13,962 nucleotides of DNA from Lachnospiraceae bacterium (GCA_014804495.1 JAAUZS010000011.1:32576-46537); one strand, 5' to 3'; shown: positions 1-7,922, counted from the stretch's first letter. Program-made: numbers and translations. The notes: generated by a model from the letters alone, not told the origin.

Positions 1-10
1 GAAAAGAAAT

Positions 11-2890
11 TTGTTTGAAGAACTATGGGAACATCTGAAAGAGAATATATTTACGATGGTAGCTTCCAGACTGCTCATTCTTTTTTTGCTCATTATAGGT
101 ATGGGTGGTTTTCTGATATATAGGATATTTCAACTACAGATTGTAGATGGAGAGGAATATTATAACAATTTTCAATTGAAAATTACGAAGGAAAGAACAA
201 TTTCATCAACACGAGGAAATATCTGGGACAGAAACGGCAGACTGCTTGCATATAACGAGCTTGCATATTCTGTTACCATTGAAGATGTGTATGCATCAGG
301 ACGTGATAAAAATGCAAATCTAAACAACACGATTTATCAATTGATTCAATTGGTTGAAAGAAACGGAGACCATATTATCAATGATTTTAATATAATTCTG
401 GATAACAGCAACAGCTATCAGTTCAATGTTGAAGGAACACAGCTTCAACGTTTTCTTGCGGACGTATATGGCCATGCGCTGATTGATGATCTTAAGGAAG
501 AAGAGAAAAGTGCAACGCCTGATGATGTCATTGATTTTTTATGCGGAACTGAACAATATGGTATCGGCGGGTATGAAGACGAATCGGACAGGGACAGCTT
601 TGTAACAGGGCTTGGATATACGAAACAGGAGGTATTGAAGATTCTGACTGTCCGTTATGCCTTGAACGCTAACCGCTATCAAAAATATATTGCGACGACA
701 GTGGCGAAGGATGTTTCGGAAGAAACCGTTGCCGTTGTCATGGAAAATACAGATGTACTAGACGGCGTCTCTATTGCGGAGGATACTATCCGCAAGTATA
801 ATGACAGTATTTACTTTGCGCAGATTTTGGGGTATACCGGTAAAGTTTCCAGTGATGAGTTAAAAACCCTGCAGGAAGAGAATCCTGATTATGCGCCTAA
901 TGATACGGTTGGTAAATCCGGCATTGAAGCGTCCATGGAGCTAATGCTGCAAGGAACAAAAGGTTCCGAGACTGTCTATGTGGATAATTTGGGAAAAGTG
1001 ATTGAAACCAGTGACAGGGTGGAAGCAGTTGCGGGAAATGATATCTATCTGACAATAGATTCAGACCTTCAAAAAGCTATGTATAATATTCTGGAGGAAA
1101 ATATTGCAAGTATTCTTGCAACAAAGATACAAAACATTAAAGAATATGAAGTGCCTGAACATTCCGGCGGCAATATTGATATTCCGATTTATGATGTCTA
1201 TTTTGCCTGTATAGAAAATAATATAATTGATACCGAGCACTTCACTTCCAAGTACGCAGGAGAAACAGAGAAAGCTGTTCATGCCGCCTACCTGGAGAGA
1301 AAACAGCAGGTTTTTGACGAACTGAGAGAGGAACTTACCCAGACTTGCACACCATATAATAAGCTGACAAAGGAATTTCAGGTATACGAGAGTTTCATTA
1401 TGGCCATGCTCTATGAGGATAATGTTGTCCCGCAGAGTGGAGTTGATAAAAATGATGCAACTTATATTGCATGGACGCAGGAAGAGACGATAAGTTTAAG
1501 TGAATATCTAAACTACACAATAGCCATGAACTGGGTGGATGTTTCCAAACTGGATATTACGTCGCAGTATTCTAACTCTCGTGAAATTTATGATAAGATT
1601 ATAAGTTATATTTTTGAAAATCTGGATACAGATAAAGATTTTCAAACGAAAATATATCGTTATATGATAAACAGCGATAAGGTAAGCGGACGGCAGATAT
1701 GCGCTATTCTTTTGGAGCAGGAAGTCGTAGATGTGGAAGATGAGGAACGTATCAAATTTGAAAACGGTTCTATTTCACCTTATGCATTTATGATGAACAG
1801 AATCGAAAACTTAGATATCACACCTGCGCAGCTTGCACTTGATCCATATTCCGGCTCAATTGTCATTGTAGATGTAAATACCGGCGATGTTCTGGCACTT
1901 GTATCTTACCCAAGCTATGATAATAATAAAATGGCTAACGGAGTAGATGCCGAATATTTTGCGAAGCTTCAAAACGATCTTTCACGTCCGCTTTTAAATT
2001 ATGCGACACAGCAGAGGATAGCTCCGGGTTCTACTTTTAAGATGGTTTCTTCTACAGCAGGACTTATGGAAGGCGTTATCGGACTTAGGGATACCATATC
2101 CTGCGTAGGAACCTTTGATAAAATCCGTCCCGAACCAAGATGCTGGATTGCGGCAAACGGAGGCAGACATGGTTTACTGAACGTAAGTGGGGGAATAGAG
2201 CATTCCTGCAACTATTTCTTCTATGAAGTAGGATACCGGCTCGGTATTGTGGGAGATTCATATAACAGTGAAGTGGGATTGAATAAACTGGCCAAATATG
2301 CTGATATGTATGGACTTTCAGAAACTTCAGGTGTTGAGATAGATGAGTATACCCCGATAATATCAGATACTGATGCAGTACGTTCTGCAATCGGTCAGGG
2401 CAGAAACGCTTATACCACCACAGAACTTGCGCGATATGTTACAACTGTCGCAAACAGCGGAACATGCTATAATTTAACATTGATAGATAAAATTACTGAC
2501 CATAACGGTGATATAATTATAGACAATCAGGCGGAAGTTCGTAATCAGATAGACATGGATGTCTCATATTGGAATGCCATACATCTTGGTATGCGCAAAG
2601 TAATAGAGCGTAAAAATTATTACAGTAATTTAGGCATAGAGGTTGCCGGTAAAACAGGTACTGCACAGGAGAGTAATTCTCGTCCTAACCATGCTCTGTT
2701 TGTCAGCTACGCACCTTATGAGAATCCGGAGATAAGTGTGGTAGTCCGTATTGCCAATGGTTATACTTCAGATTATGCTGCACAGACAGCGAAAGATGTA
2801 TATATGTATTATTATGGACTTGCTGATGAAAGTGAAATTATTACAGGTACTGCCGGCGTGCTTGAAGGCGGTTCTATCAATGGAGATTAA
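11..2890 (+). CDS. mrdA: Class B penicillin-binding protein, PBP2/MrdA type (elongation transpeptidase)
   Basis: Peptidoglycan DD-transpeptidase, anchored in the membrane and acting outside the cell, expected to cross-link glycan made by its SEDS partner RodA, encoded downstream. Visible: short cytoplasmic N-terminus, one membrane helix at about residues 16-40, the PBP-dimerisation motif RGNIWDRNG at 68-76, and a transpeptidase domain with all three active-site motifs: S674-T-F-K677 (nucleophile Ser674), S732-C-N734 and K881-T-G883-T. At 959 residues it is much longer than the roughly 600-700 usual for PBP2. The excess is mostly a block at about residues 365-612, inserted between the LTIDSDLQ strand (from 347) and the SGSIVIVDVNTG strand (from 614). 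The first possible start seen is TTG at 11, but there is no ribosome binding site in the 10 bases before it and the frame is open to the window edge, so the true start may lie upstream. minC follows after 35 bases. The neighbours point to MrdA rather than a division PBP or SpoVD. Confidence 0.93.
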   Translation: MFEELWEHLKENIFTMVASRLLILFLLIIGMGGFLIYRIFQLQIVDGEEYYNNFQLKITKERTISSTRGNIWDRNGRLLAYNELAYSVTIEDVYASGRDKNANLNNTIYQLIQLVERNGDHIINDFNIILDNSNSYQFNVEGTQLQRFLADVYGHALIDDLKEEEKSATPDDVIDFLCGTEQYGIGGYEDESDRDSFVTGLGYTKQEVLKILTVRYALNANRYQKYIATTVAKDVSEETVAVVMENTDVLDGVSIAEDTIRKYNDSIYFAQILGYTGKVSSDELKTLQEENPDYAPNDTVGKSGIEASMELMLQGTKGSETVYVDNLGKVIETSDRVEAVAGNDIYLTIDSDLQKAMYNILEENIASILATKIQNIKEYEVPEHSGGNIDIPIYDVYFACIENNIIDTEHFTSKYAGETEKAVHAAYLERKQQVFDELREELTQTCTPYNKLTKEFQVYESFIMAMLYEDNVVPQSGVDKNDATYIAWTQEETISLSEYLNYTIAMNWVDVSKLDITSQYSNSREIYDKIISYIFENLDTDKDFQTKIYRYMINSDKVSGRQICAILLEQEVVDVEDEERIKFENGSISPYAFMMNRIENLDITPAQLALDPYSGSIVIVDVNTGDVLALVSYPSYDNNKMANGVDAEYFAKLQNDLSRPLLNYATQQRIAPGSTFKMVSSTAGLMEGVIGLRDTISCVGTFDKIRPEPRCWIAANGGRHGLLNVSGGIEHSCNYFFYEVGYRLGIVGDSYNSEVGLNKLAKYADMYGLSETSGVEIDEYTPIISDTDAVRSAIGQGRNAYTTTELARYVTTVANSGTCYNLTLIDKITDHNGDIIIDNQAEVRNQIDMDVSYWNAIHLGMRKVIERKNYYSNLGIEVAGKTGTAQESNSRPNHALFVSYAPYENPEISVVVRIANGYTSDYAAQTAKDVYMYYYGLADESEIITGTAGVLEGGSINGD

Positions 2891-2925
2891 GGTACTTTAA
2901 TTAGAAAAAGGATAGGTGAGGTGCT

Positions 2926-3606
2926 ATGAAGAATCCGGTTATAATCAAAAGTTTTCCTAACGGTCTTTCTCTTTATCTGGATGAAGATATTGAATTTGAC
3001 AGTCTGCTTAATGAAATTGCGTTAAAATTTAAAGAATCTGCTAATTTTTTTAAAAATGCAAGGATGGGGATTTCGTTTGAAGGCAGGAGACTGACGGATG
3101 AAGAAGAGCGTAGGATAGTAGAAGTTATTTCGGCCAATTCCTCTTTGAATATTGCCTGCATCATTGGCAAAGACGAGGAAACTAACCGGAACTATATCCG
3201 TGCTCTGCAACAGCTTGACTTCCATAGGCAGGAGATGGAGAATGCCGGACAGTTTTACAAAGGAACATTAAAAGACGGACAGATTCTGGAAACCGATAAC
3301 AGTATTATTGTTTTAGGGGATGTATATCCCGGCGCCTGCATTATCTCCAAAAAAGACATTATTGTTTTGGGAGGATTATATGGACAGGCTTATGCCGGCG
3401 GAAACGGATTGGACGGTCATTTTGTTGTAGCGCTTGAAATGTCACCGGAAAAATTAAAAATAGGTGAATTCAAATATAAAACTTCAGAGAAGCAGAGCAA
3501 GTGGTCAATCAGACCTAAGGTTCAGCCCAAAATTGCTTATGTAAATAACGGTCATGTAATTATGGAAGCCATTACCAAAGAATTACTGAATGAACTGCCT
3601 GTTTAG
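2926..3606 (+). CDS. minC: Septum site-determining protein MinC
   Basis: FtsZ assembly inhibitor that MinD brings to the membrane to block division away from midcell. The 226-residue protein has the usual two-domain plan: an N-terminal FtsZ-inhibiting domain (about 1-100, opening with the strand VIIKSFPNGLSLYLDED), a short linker, and a C-terminal beta-helix domain (about 110-215). The C-terminal domain carries the family's repeated Gly-rich turns (IIVLGDVYPGA, then IIVLGGLYGQAYAG), the surface used for dimerisation and MinD binding. The start ATG at 2926 is preceded by a GGTGAGG ribosome binding site at 2914-2920, 5 bases upstream. It lies 35 bases after the PBP2 gene and 59 bases before minD, in the usual order of the Clostridia shape cluster. 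N-terminal MinC domains vary greatly between species, so identification rests mainly on the C-terminal half and on position before minD. Confidence 0.95.
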   Translation: MKNPVIIKSFPNGLSLYLDEDIEFDSLLNEIALKFKESANFFKNARMGISFEGRRLTDEEERRIVEVISANSSLNIACIIGKDEETNRNYIRALQQLDFHRQEMENAGQFYKGTLKDGQILETDNSIIVLGDVYPGACIISKKDIIVLGGLYGQAYAGGNGLDGHFVVALEMSPEKLKIGEFKYKTSEKQSKWSIRPKVQPKIAYVNNGHVIMEAITKELLNELPV

Positions 3607-3665
3607 TATATGTAAAGGCATGATGTTCAGCGGACGATAACGATTCATTTGGGGAGGTTTTAAGC

Positions 3666-4457
3666 ATGAGTGAAGTAATTGTCGTCACATCAGGTAAAGG
3701 CGGAGTAGGTAAGACCACTACTTCAGCAAACGTCGGTACAGGTCTGGCAGCCATGGGGAAAAAAGTCATTTTGATTGACACTGATATCGGATTACGTAAT
3801 CTGGATGTAGTCATGGGACTCGAAAGCAGAATTGTGTATAATCTGGTAGACGTAGTAGAGGGTAACTGCAGGATTAAACAGGCTCTTGTAAGAGACAAAC
3901 GTTATCCTACGCTTTTTCTTCTGCCCTCTGCACAGACAAGGGATAAAAGTGCGGTCAATCCCGCACAGATGGTTAAAATGATAAGCCACTTAAAAGACCA
4001 GTTCGATTACATTATTCTGGACTGCCCGGCAGGTATAGAGCAGGGCTTTCAGAATGCCATAGCAGGCGCGGACAGAGCATTGGTCGTTACAACTCCTGAA
4101 GTATCTGCGATCCGCGATGCTGACCGCATTATCGGACTGTTAGAGGCAAATGAAATACAAAAGATTGATCTGATCATTAACAGAATCCGCTATGACATGA
4201 TAAAAAGAGGCGATATGATGTCATCAGCCGATGTTGTAGATATTCTGTCAATTCCGCTTATCGGACTTGTTCCTGATGATGAGAATGTTGTAATTGCAAC
4301 AAACCAGGGGGAACCCTTAGTAGGAAGCAGCACTCTTGCCGGACAGGCGTACCAAAATATCTGTTACAGAGTGAGTGGAACAGATACTCCTTTTCTTGAT
4401 TTTGAAAAAGGCATATCTTTCTGGACCAAGATATCAGGTATTTTTCATCGGAGTTAG
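3666..4457 (+). CDS. minD: Septum site-determining ATPase MinD
   Basis: ParA/MinD-family ATPase that dimerises on the membrane when ATP-bound, recruits MinC, and is released by MinE-stimulated hydrolysis, giving pole-to-pole oscillation. The deviant Walker A motif GKGGVGKTT is at residues 10-18 (signature Lys11, P-loop Lys16). D38-T-D40 forms the A' region and ILDCPAG around D119 the switch II/Walker B region. The C-terminus carries the short amphipathic membrane-targeting helix of MinD (FWTKISGIF, in the last dozen residues). The length of 263 residues is normal. The start ATG at 3666 has a GGGGAGG ribosome binding site at 3651-3657. The presence of the membrane helix, and of minE directly downstream, separates it from ParA, Soj and flagellar FlhG relatives. 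Confidence 0.98.
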   Translation: MSEVIVVTSGKGGVGKTTTSANVGTGLAAMGKKVILIDTDIGLRNLDVVMGLESRIVYNLVDVVEGNCRIKQALVRDKRYPTLFLLPSAQTRDKSAVNPAQMVKMISHLKDQFDYIILDCPAGIEQGFQNAIAGADRALVVTTPEVSAIRDADRIIGLLEANEIQKIDLIINRIRYDMIKRGDMMSSADVVDILSIPLIGLVPDDENVVIATNQGEPLVGSSTLAGQAYQNICYRVSGTDTPFLDFEKGISFWTKISGIFHRS

Positions 4458-4461
4458 GGGG
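4456..4461 (+). promoter_or_regulatory. Ribosome binding site for minE, overlapping the minD stop
   Basis: AGGGGG overlaps the last bases of the minD stop codon and lies 8 bases before the TTG start of minE. It decides the non-ATG start and suggests coupled translation of MinD and MinE. Confidence 0.7.
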
Positions 4462-4469
4462 TAAGGGAA

Positions 4470-4742
4470 TTGTTTAAGAATATTTTAAAAAGAAAAAGTT
4501 CCAGAGAAATAGCAAAAGACAGGTTAAAGATATTACTTATTTCCGACAGGGTGAATTGCTCACCTGAAATGATGGAAATGATAAAAAACGATATCGCAAA
4601 GGTGATATCAAAGTACATGAAAATAGATGCAAAAAGCATGGAAATCCAAATTACGAAAACAGGGGGCAGGGGAAGAAACACAAAACACCCTGCGCTGTAT
4701 GCTAATATCCCAATACTGGATTTGAACAACTTTAAGAATTAA
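4470..4742 (+). CDS. minE: Cell division topological specificity factor MinE
   Basis: Small activator of the MinD ATPase that sets the Min oscillation and frees midcell for FtsZ assembly. The 90-residue protein has the family layout: an N-terminal amphipathic membrane-binding stretch (MFKNILKRK, residues 1-9), the anti-MinCD segment with the conserved RLKILLISDR helix/strand (about 18-27), and a C-terminal topological-specificity domain (about 32-88). The start is TTG at 4470. It is supported by an AGGGGG Shine-Dalgarno at 4456-4461, overlapping the minD stop codon, and by the N-terminal residues matching the expected amphipathic helix. Only 12 bases separate it from minD, so translational coupling is likely. 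MinE implies the oscillating type of Min system rather than the static DivIVA/MinJ type of Bacillus. Confidence 0.96.
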   Translation: MFKNILKRKSSREIAKDRLKILLISDRVNCSPEMMEMIKNDIAKVISKYMKIDAKSMEIQITKTGGRGRNTKHPALYANIPILDLNNFKN

Positions 4743-4774
4743 AGTTTTTTAGAATTAAAGCTTAAGAATTAAAC
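4731..4774 (+). repeat. Three short tandem-like copies of TTAAGAATTAAA between minE and rodA
   Basis: Three imperfect 14-base copies sharing the core AGAATTAAA start at 4731, 4747 and 4761, so spacing is 16 and 14 bases. The first copy contains the last codons and the stop of minE, and each copy carries a TAA. The block is very AT-rich and ends just before the rodA ribosome binding site. It is probably local duplication by slippage, with no function evident. Confidence 0.65.
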
Positions 4775-4789
4775 GAAAGGGGAAGACGC

Positions 4790-5893
4790 ATGATAAAGCA
4801 CTATCGCATCAGGGATTATGATTTTAAACTGATTATTCTTGTTGTGGCGCTTACGGTTATCGGAATCATGGCAATCGGAAGTGCAAAAGAAGATTTGCAG
4901 TCGAAACAGATTGCAGGATTTGTTTTAGGTTTTTTTCTGATGCTGGTGCTTTCCCTTTTCGATTATTCGGTAATACTCCGATTTTATTGGATAATGTATG
5001 CAGCAAACGTTGTTTTGCTTGTTCTGGTACAGCAGATGGGAGATTCTGCCGGAGGCGCCCAGAGATGGCTCAACATTTTCGGTATCCGTTTTCAACCGTC
5101 CGAAACAGCCAAAATACTGCTGATACTTTTTTTTGCGCAGCTAATTATGAGACATCAGGAAGAAATGGGGTCTTTACGTTTTATCATTACCTGCATTGTA
5201 TTGCTCACCGTACCGCTTATATTGATTTATAAACAGCCAGATATGTCAACAAGTATTATGGTTGCAATCATTTTTTGCGTTATCATGTTTGTAGGCGGTC
5301 TGCACTGGAAATATGTAATAATGGCGCTTGCAATTGCAATCCCTACATTTATAATTTTACTTGCTATTATTTTACAGCCTGATCAGGAGCTGATAAGTCC
5401 ATTTCAGCAGGGCAGAATTTTAGGCTGGCTTTATCCTGATAAATATGCTACTACGATAGCATATCAGCAGCTTAATTCCGAAATGGCGATAGGTTCCGGT
5501 CAGCTTTATGGTAAAGGTTATATGTCCAACGAATTCAGCTCCGTAAAGAATGGAAATTTTATTTCCGAACTGGAGACAGACTTTATTTTTGCCGTAATTG
5601 GTGAAGAATTTGGATTTATTGGAGGATGTACAACAATTGTGATATTGATTTTAATCGCAATTGAATGTATTATGGTAGCTAGGAGGGCAAAAGATATAGC
5701 AGGTTCCATTATAGCAGCAAGCACTGCCGCGCTGATAGGTTTCCAAGGGATTATGAATATTGCGGTTGCCACAGGGGCAATGCCTAATACCGGTATTCCG
5801 CTTCCGTTTGTCAGCGCCGGACTTACATCCTTAGTTAGTTCATATATAGGAATAGGATTTGTACTGAATGTACGGCTGCAATGTAAAAAATAA
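4790..5893 (+). CDS. rodA: SEDS-family peptidoglycan glycosyltransferase RodA
   Basis: Polytopic membrane enzyme that polymerises lipid II into glycan strands for sidewall growth, working with a class B PBP (the PBP2 gene upstream is the obvious partner). The 367-residue protein has about ten hydrophobic segments. SEDS motifs include GGAQRW at residues 88-93 followed by [13 protein letters not shown] after the middle helices, and the large extracellular loop ending in [17 protein letters not shown]264 in this last motif is the catalytic Asp position of RodA/FtsW. A C-terminal motif FVSAGLTS sits at 340-347, where many relatives have FVSYGG or similar. The start ATG at 4790 follows a GAAAGGGGA ribosome binding site. 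Relatives FtsW and SpoVE are alternatives, but the PBP2-min neighbourhood favours RodA. mgsA begins 17 bases downstream. Confidence 0.94.
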   Translation: MIKHYRIRDYDFKLIILVVALTVIGIMAIGSAKEDLQSKQIAGFVLGFFLMLVLSLFDYSVILRFYWIMYAANVVLLVLVQQMGDSAGGAQRWLNIFGIRFQPSETAKILLILFFAQLIMRHQEEMGSLRFIITCIVLLTVPLILIYKQPDMSTSIMVAIIFCVIMFVGGLHWKYVIMALAIAIPTFIILLAIILQPDQELISPFQQGRILGWLYPDKYATTIAYQQLNSEMAIGSGQLYGKGYMSNEFSSVKNGNFISELETDFIFAVIGEEFGFIGGCTTIVILILIAIECIMVARRAKDIAGSIIAASTAALIGFQGIMNIAVATGAMPNTGIPLPFVSAGLTSLVSSYIGIGFVLNVRLQCKK

Positions 5894-5896
5894 GGC

Positions 5897-5903
5897 AGAG
5901 GGG
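5897..5903 (+). promoter_or_regulatory. Ribosome binding site deciding the mgsA start
   Basis: AGAGGGG lies 7 bases before ATG 5911 and only 1 base before ATG 5905, favouring the second ATG as the mgsA start. Confidence 0.6.
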
Positions 5904-5910
5904 TATGACT

Positions 5911-6306
5911 ATGAATATTGCGCTGATTGCACATGATGCAAAGAAAAAACTTATGCAGAACTTCTGTATTGCATATCGGGGAATTTTGAGCAAAAACGAA
6001 TTATACGCGACAGGCACGACGGGGAGATTGATTGAGGAGGTAACAAATTTATCTGTTCATAAATATCTTGCCGGACATTTAGGCGGCGAACAGCAGATAG
6101 GAGCACAGATTGAGCATAATCAGATCGATCTGGTTATTTTCCTGCGCGATCCTCTTGCGCCTAAGTCACATGAACCGGATATAAGCAATATCATTCGTCT
6201 TTGTGACGTTCATAATATTCCGGCGGCAACCAATCTTGCATCTGCGGAGCTTTTGATTAAATCACTTGACAGAGGAGATTTAGAGTGGCGTGAAATGTAT
6301 AAATAA
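5911..6306 (+). CDS. mgsA: Methylglyoxal synthase MgsA, with Glu at the catalytic Asp71 position
   Basis: Cytoplasmic enzyme converting dihydroxyacetone phosphate to methylglyoxal and phosphate, a bypass that relieves sugar-phosphate overload. Motifs in this 131-residue protein: N-terminal MNIALIAHD (H8, D9), the phosphate-binding loop T34-G-T-T-G38, GGEQQIGA at 58-65, then FLRDPL and SHEPD, and [10 protein letters not shown] near the end. Most family members have GGDQQ at the fourth motif, and in E. coli that Asp71 is a catalytic residue. Here it is E60. The Asp residues matching E. coli Asp91 (RDPL) and Asp101 (HEPD) are present. I chose ATG 5911 over ATG 5905 because the AGAGGGG ribosome binding site at 5897-5903 leaves 7 bases before 5911 but only 1 before 5905, and the sequence then begins like its relatives. 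It overlaps the next gene by 17 bases. Activity cannot be assured given the Glu. Confidence 0.93.
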   Translation: MNIALIAHDAKKKLMQNFCIAYRGILSKNELYATGTTGRLIEEVTNLSVHKYLAGHLGGEQQIGAQIEHNQIDLVIFLRDPLAPKSHEPDISNIIRLCDVHNIPAATNLASAELLIKSLDRGDLEWREMYK

Positions 6307-7297
6307 AATAAGGGTACATAAAGAGAAAAATTTCAAGAAGAAATTAATAGGCACATGTATACTGTTTATGATGCTTGCATTGACAGGCTGCGGTTCAGGA
6401 AGCATTGATATGCCTTATGACAGCAATTATCAGGTCAGCAGCTTTAAGCTTGTACAGACTGACAGGCGGCAGACCGCAAATCCATTTGCTGCTGATTTGT
6501 GTGTAGTTGACGGTGATGTTTCAAATCCGGATGTCGTACTTAACGATGTAGGAGCAGCCGCTTTATTTGATTTGTCAAATAATGAGACTTTATATGCAAA
6601 GAATGCAAATATACAGGTTCATCCGGCAAGTCTGACGAAGGTAATGACAGCATTGGTTGCCTTAAAATATGGTTCTCCTGACGATATACTAAAGGCTTCC
6701 GATAATGTTATAATTACAGAAGCAGGAGCTCAGTTGTGCGGTATAAAGCCGGGGGATTCAATGACTTTGGATCAGGCGCTTCACATACTTTTATTGTATT
6801 CTGCAAATGATGTGGCGGTCTTGATTGCCGAAGGCGTTGGCGGTTCCGTAGAAAACTTTACCGATCTTATGAATAAAGAAGCTCAGGCGCTTGGAGCGAC
6901 AAACTGCAATTTTTTGAATCCAAACGGGCTGACACAGGACGGTCATTATGTGACTGTATATGATTTATATCTGATTTTTGCAGAGGCAGTTCAGTATAAT
7001 TTATTTAACGAGATTATACAGATGTCTTCATACAGTACTACATATATGGGCAGTGACGGAACGCAAAAAGCATTTGATAAACAGACAACTAATTTATATC
7101 TGCGCGGAGATAAGGCAATGCCGGATAAGGTTACGGTAATCGGCGGCAAGTCAGGAACTACCAAGGCGGCCGGTCACTGTCTTATCCTGCTTTCACGAAG
7201 CAGCAGCGGGAATCCATATATATCCGTAATTATGAACACTGATTCTACAGATGATTTATATTCAAATATGACGACGCTTTTGAATGCCATAAATTGA
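6290..7297 (+). CDS. D-alanyl-D-alanine carboxypeptidase, lipoprotein-anchored (DacA/PBP5-like)
   Basis: Serine DD-peptidase (S11 family) that removes the terminal D-Ala of peptidoglycan pentapeptides and so limits cross-linking. The N-terminus is a lipoprotein signal: a Lys-rich start, a hydrophobic run, and the lipobox ALTGC with lipidated Cys34, so the enzyme should sit on the outer face of the membrane after cutting by LspA (encoded at 11978). Active-site motifs are S114-L-T-K117 (nucleophile Ser114), S171-A-N173 and K287-S-G289-T, Ser replacing Thr in the usual KTG. The protein ends about 45 residues after this box, so it lacks the C-terminal beta-domain and amphipathic anchor of PBP5; the lipid anchor probably substitutes. 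The start is GTG 6290, the first start codon after an in-frame stop at 6281-6283, with AGAGGAG at 6271-6277 (12-base spacing). It overlaps mgsA by 17 bases. DacF-type sporulation paralogues are an alternative. Confidence 0.9.
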   Translation: MKCINKIRVHKEKNFKKKLIGTCILFMMLALTGCGSGSIDMPYDSNYQVSSFKLVQTDRRQTANPFAADLCVVDGDVSNPDVVLNDVGAAALFDLSNNETLYAKNANIQVHPASLTKVMTALVALKYGSPDDILKASDNVIITEAGAQLCGIKPGDSMTLDQALHILLLYSANDVAVLIAEGVGGSVENFTDLMNKEAQALGATNCNFLNPNGLTQDGHYVTVYDLYLIFAEAVQYNLFNEIIQMSSYSTTYMGSDGTQKAFDKQTTNLYLRGDKAMPDKVTVIGGKSGTTKAAGHCLILLSRSSSGNPYISVIMNTDSTDDLYSNMTTLLNAIN

Positions 7298-7337
7298 TAC
7301 TTTTTATGAAAACAAGACTTGAGGACGATATTTTTAG

Positions 7338-7366
7338 TTGTCTTTTTATATATTTTACAGTATAAT
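7338..7366 (+). promoter_or_regulatory. Sigma-A type promoter for the P-loop protein gene
   Basis: A TTGTCT -35 box (7338-7343) and a perfect TATAAT -10 box (7361-7366) are separated by 17 bases, the optimal spacing. Transcription would begin near 7373, leaving a leader of about 43 bases before ATG 7416. This shows the P-loop gene can be expressed apart from the shape cluster upstream. Confidence 0.8.
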
Positions 7367-7415
7367 GTTAATAGCAGGTAAGTTATGCATTTATTTTACT
7401 TTAGGAGGGTTTACA

Positions 7416-7835
7416 ATGGTTCAATTAATCGTAGGCAGAGCAGGAAAGGGCAAGACAAAGCAGTTATTGGATAAAGTAAATACGGAAGTAAAAGATGTTG
7501 CAGGTAATATCGTTTATCTCGACAAAAGCACTAAGCATATGTTTGAACTGAATAATAAAATCAGATTAATCAATGTTGCTGATTATATGGTTACAAACAA
7601 GGACGAGTTTTTAGGATTCATTTGTGGTATTATTTCTCAGGATCATGATTTGCAGCAGATGTACTTTGACAGCTTTTTAAAAATTGCATGTATGGATGCG
7701 GAAGATATTGAAAGCACAGTTGAAAAATTAGATGCAATCAGCACAAATTTCAATGTTGATTTTGTTCTGAGTGTTTCCAGGGATGAACATGAATTACCGG
7801 AAAGTTTAAAATCAAAAGTTATTATTTCATTATAG
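7416..7835 (+). CDS. Small P-loop NTP-binding protein of unknown function
   Basis: A 139-residue soluble protein with a Walker A motif at its extreme N-terminus: G7-R-A-G-K-G-K13-T14. It then has a hydrophobic strand ending in Asp (NIVYLDK, 31-37), a helical middle rich in acidic residues, and a late strand NFNVDFVLSVSRDE (111-124) that could be a core beta-strand. A convincing catalytic Walker B/Glu pair is not evident, so it may bind a nucleotide without being a vigorous ATPase. No membrane helix or signal peptide is seen. I chose ATG 7416 because AGGAGGG at 7403-7409 lies 6 bases before it. A longer frame from TTG 7338 is rejected because that TTG is the -35 box of the promoter. It sits alone between its own promoter and a terminator. 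Such short P-loop proteins are sometimes labelled PilT-like in databases, but nothing here supports a pilus role. Confidence 0.85.
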   Translation: MVQLIVGRAGKGKTKQLLDKVNTEVKDVAGNIVYLDKSTKHMFELNNKIRLINVADYMVTNKDEFLGFICGIISQDHDLQQMYFDSFLKIACMDAEDIESTVEKLDAISTNFNVDFVLSVSRDEHELPESLKSKVIISL

Positions 7836-7893
7836 TATCTGATACATAGTTGTTTAGCACAGGAAAGAATGTCTGTTTAATAATGAATTTCAT

Positions 7894-7922
7894 AAAACCT
7901 CGGATTTTCCGGGGTTTTGTTG
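7894..7922 (+). terminator. Rho-independent terminator after the P-loop gene
   Basis: A 10-base stem AAAACCTCGG / CCGGGGTTTT (7894-7903 with 7909-7918, one T-G wobble) has a 5-base loop and runs into a T-rich end. It closes the single-gene unit started by the promoter at 7338. Confidence 0.85.

Noticed and set aside
3572..3898. 108-codon minus-strand frame opposite the start of minD
   Set aside because: It overlaps the highly conserved minD P-loop region and the minC end, and is best explained as a shadow frame.
4987..5232. 81-codon plus-strand frame inside rodA
   Set aside because: It is an out-of-frame reading of rodA with Cys/Arg-rich nonsense composition and no separate start signal.
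5518..5934. 138-codon minus-strand frame opposite the end of rodA
   Set aside because: It is a shadow of the rodA coding sequence, whose motifs are clear. No ribosome binding site or independent evidence was found.
7338..7415. N-terminal extension of the P-loop protein from TTG 7338
   Set aside because: The TTG is part of a promoter -35 box, the -10 box lies inside the extension, and a much better ribosome binding site precedes ATG 7416.
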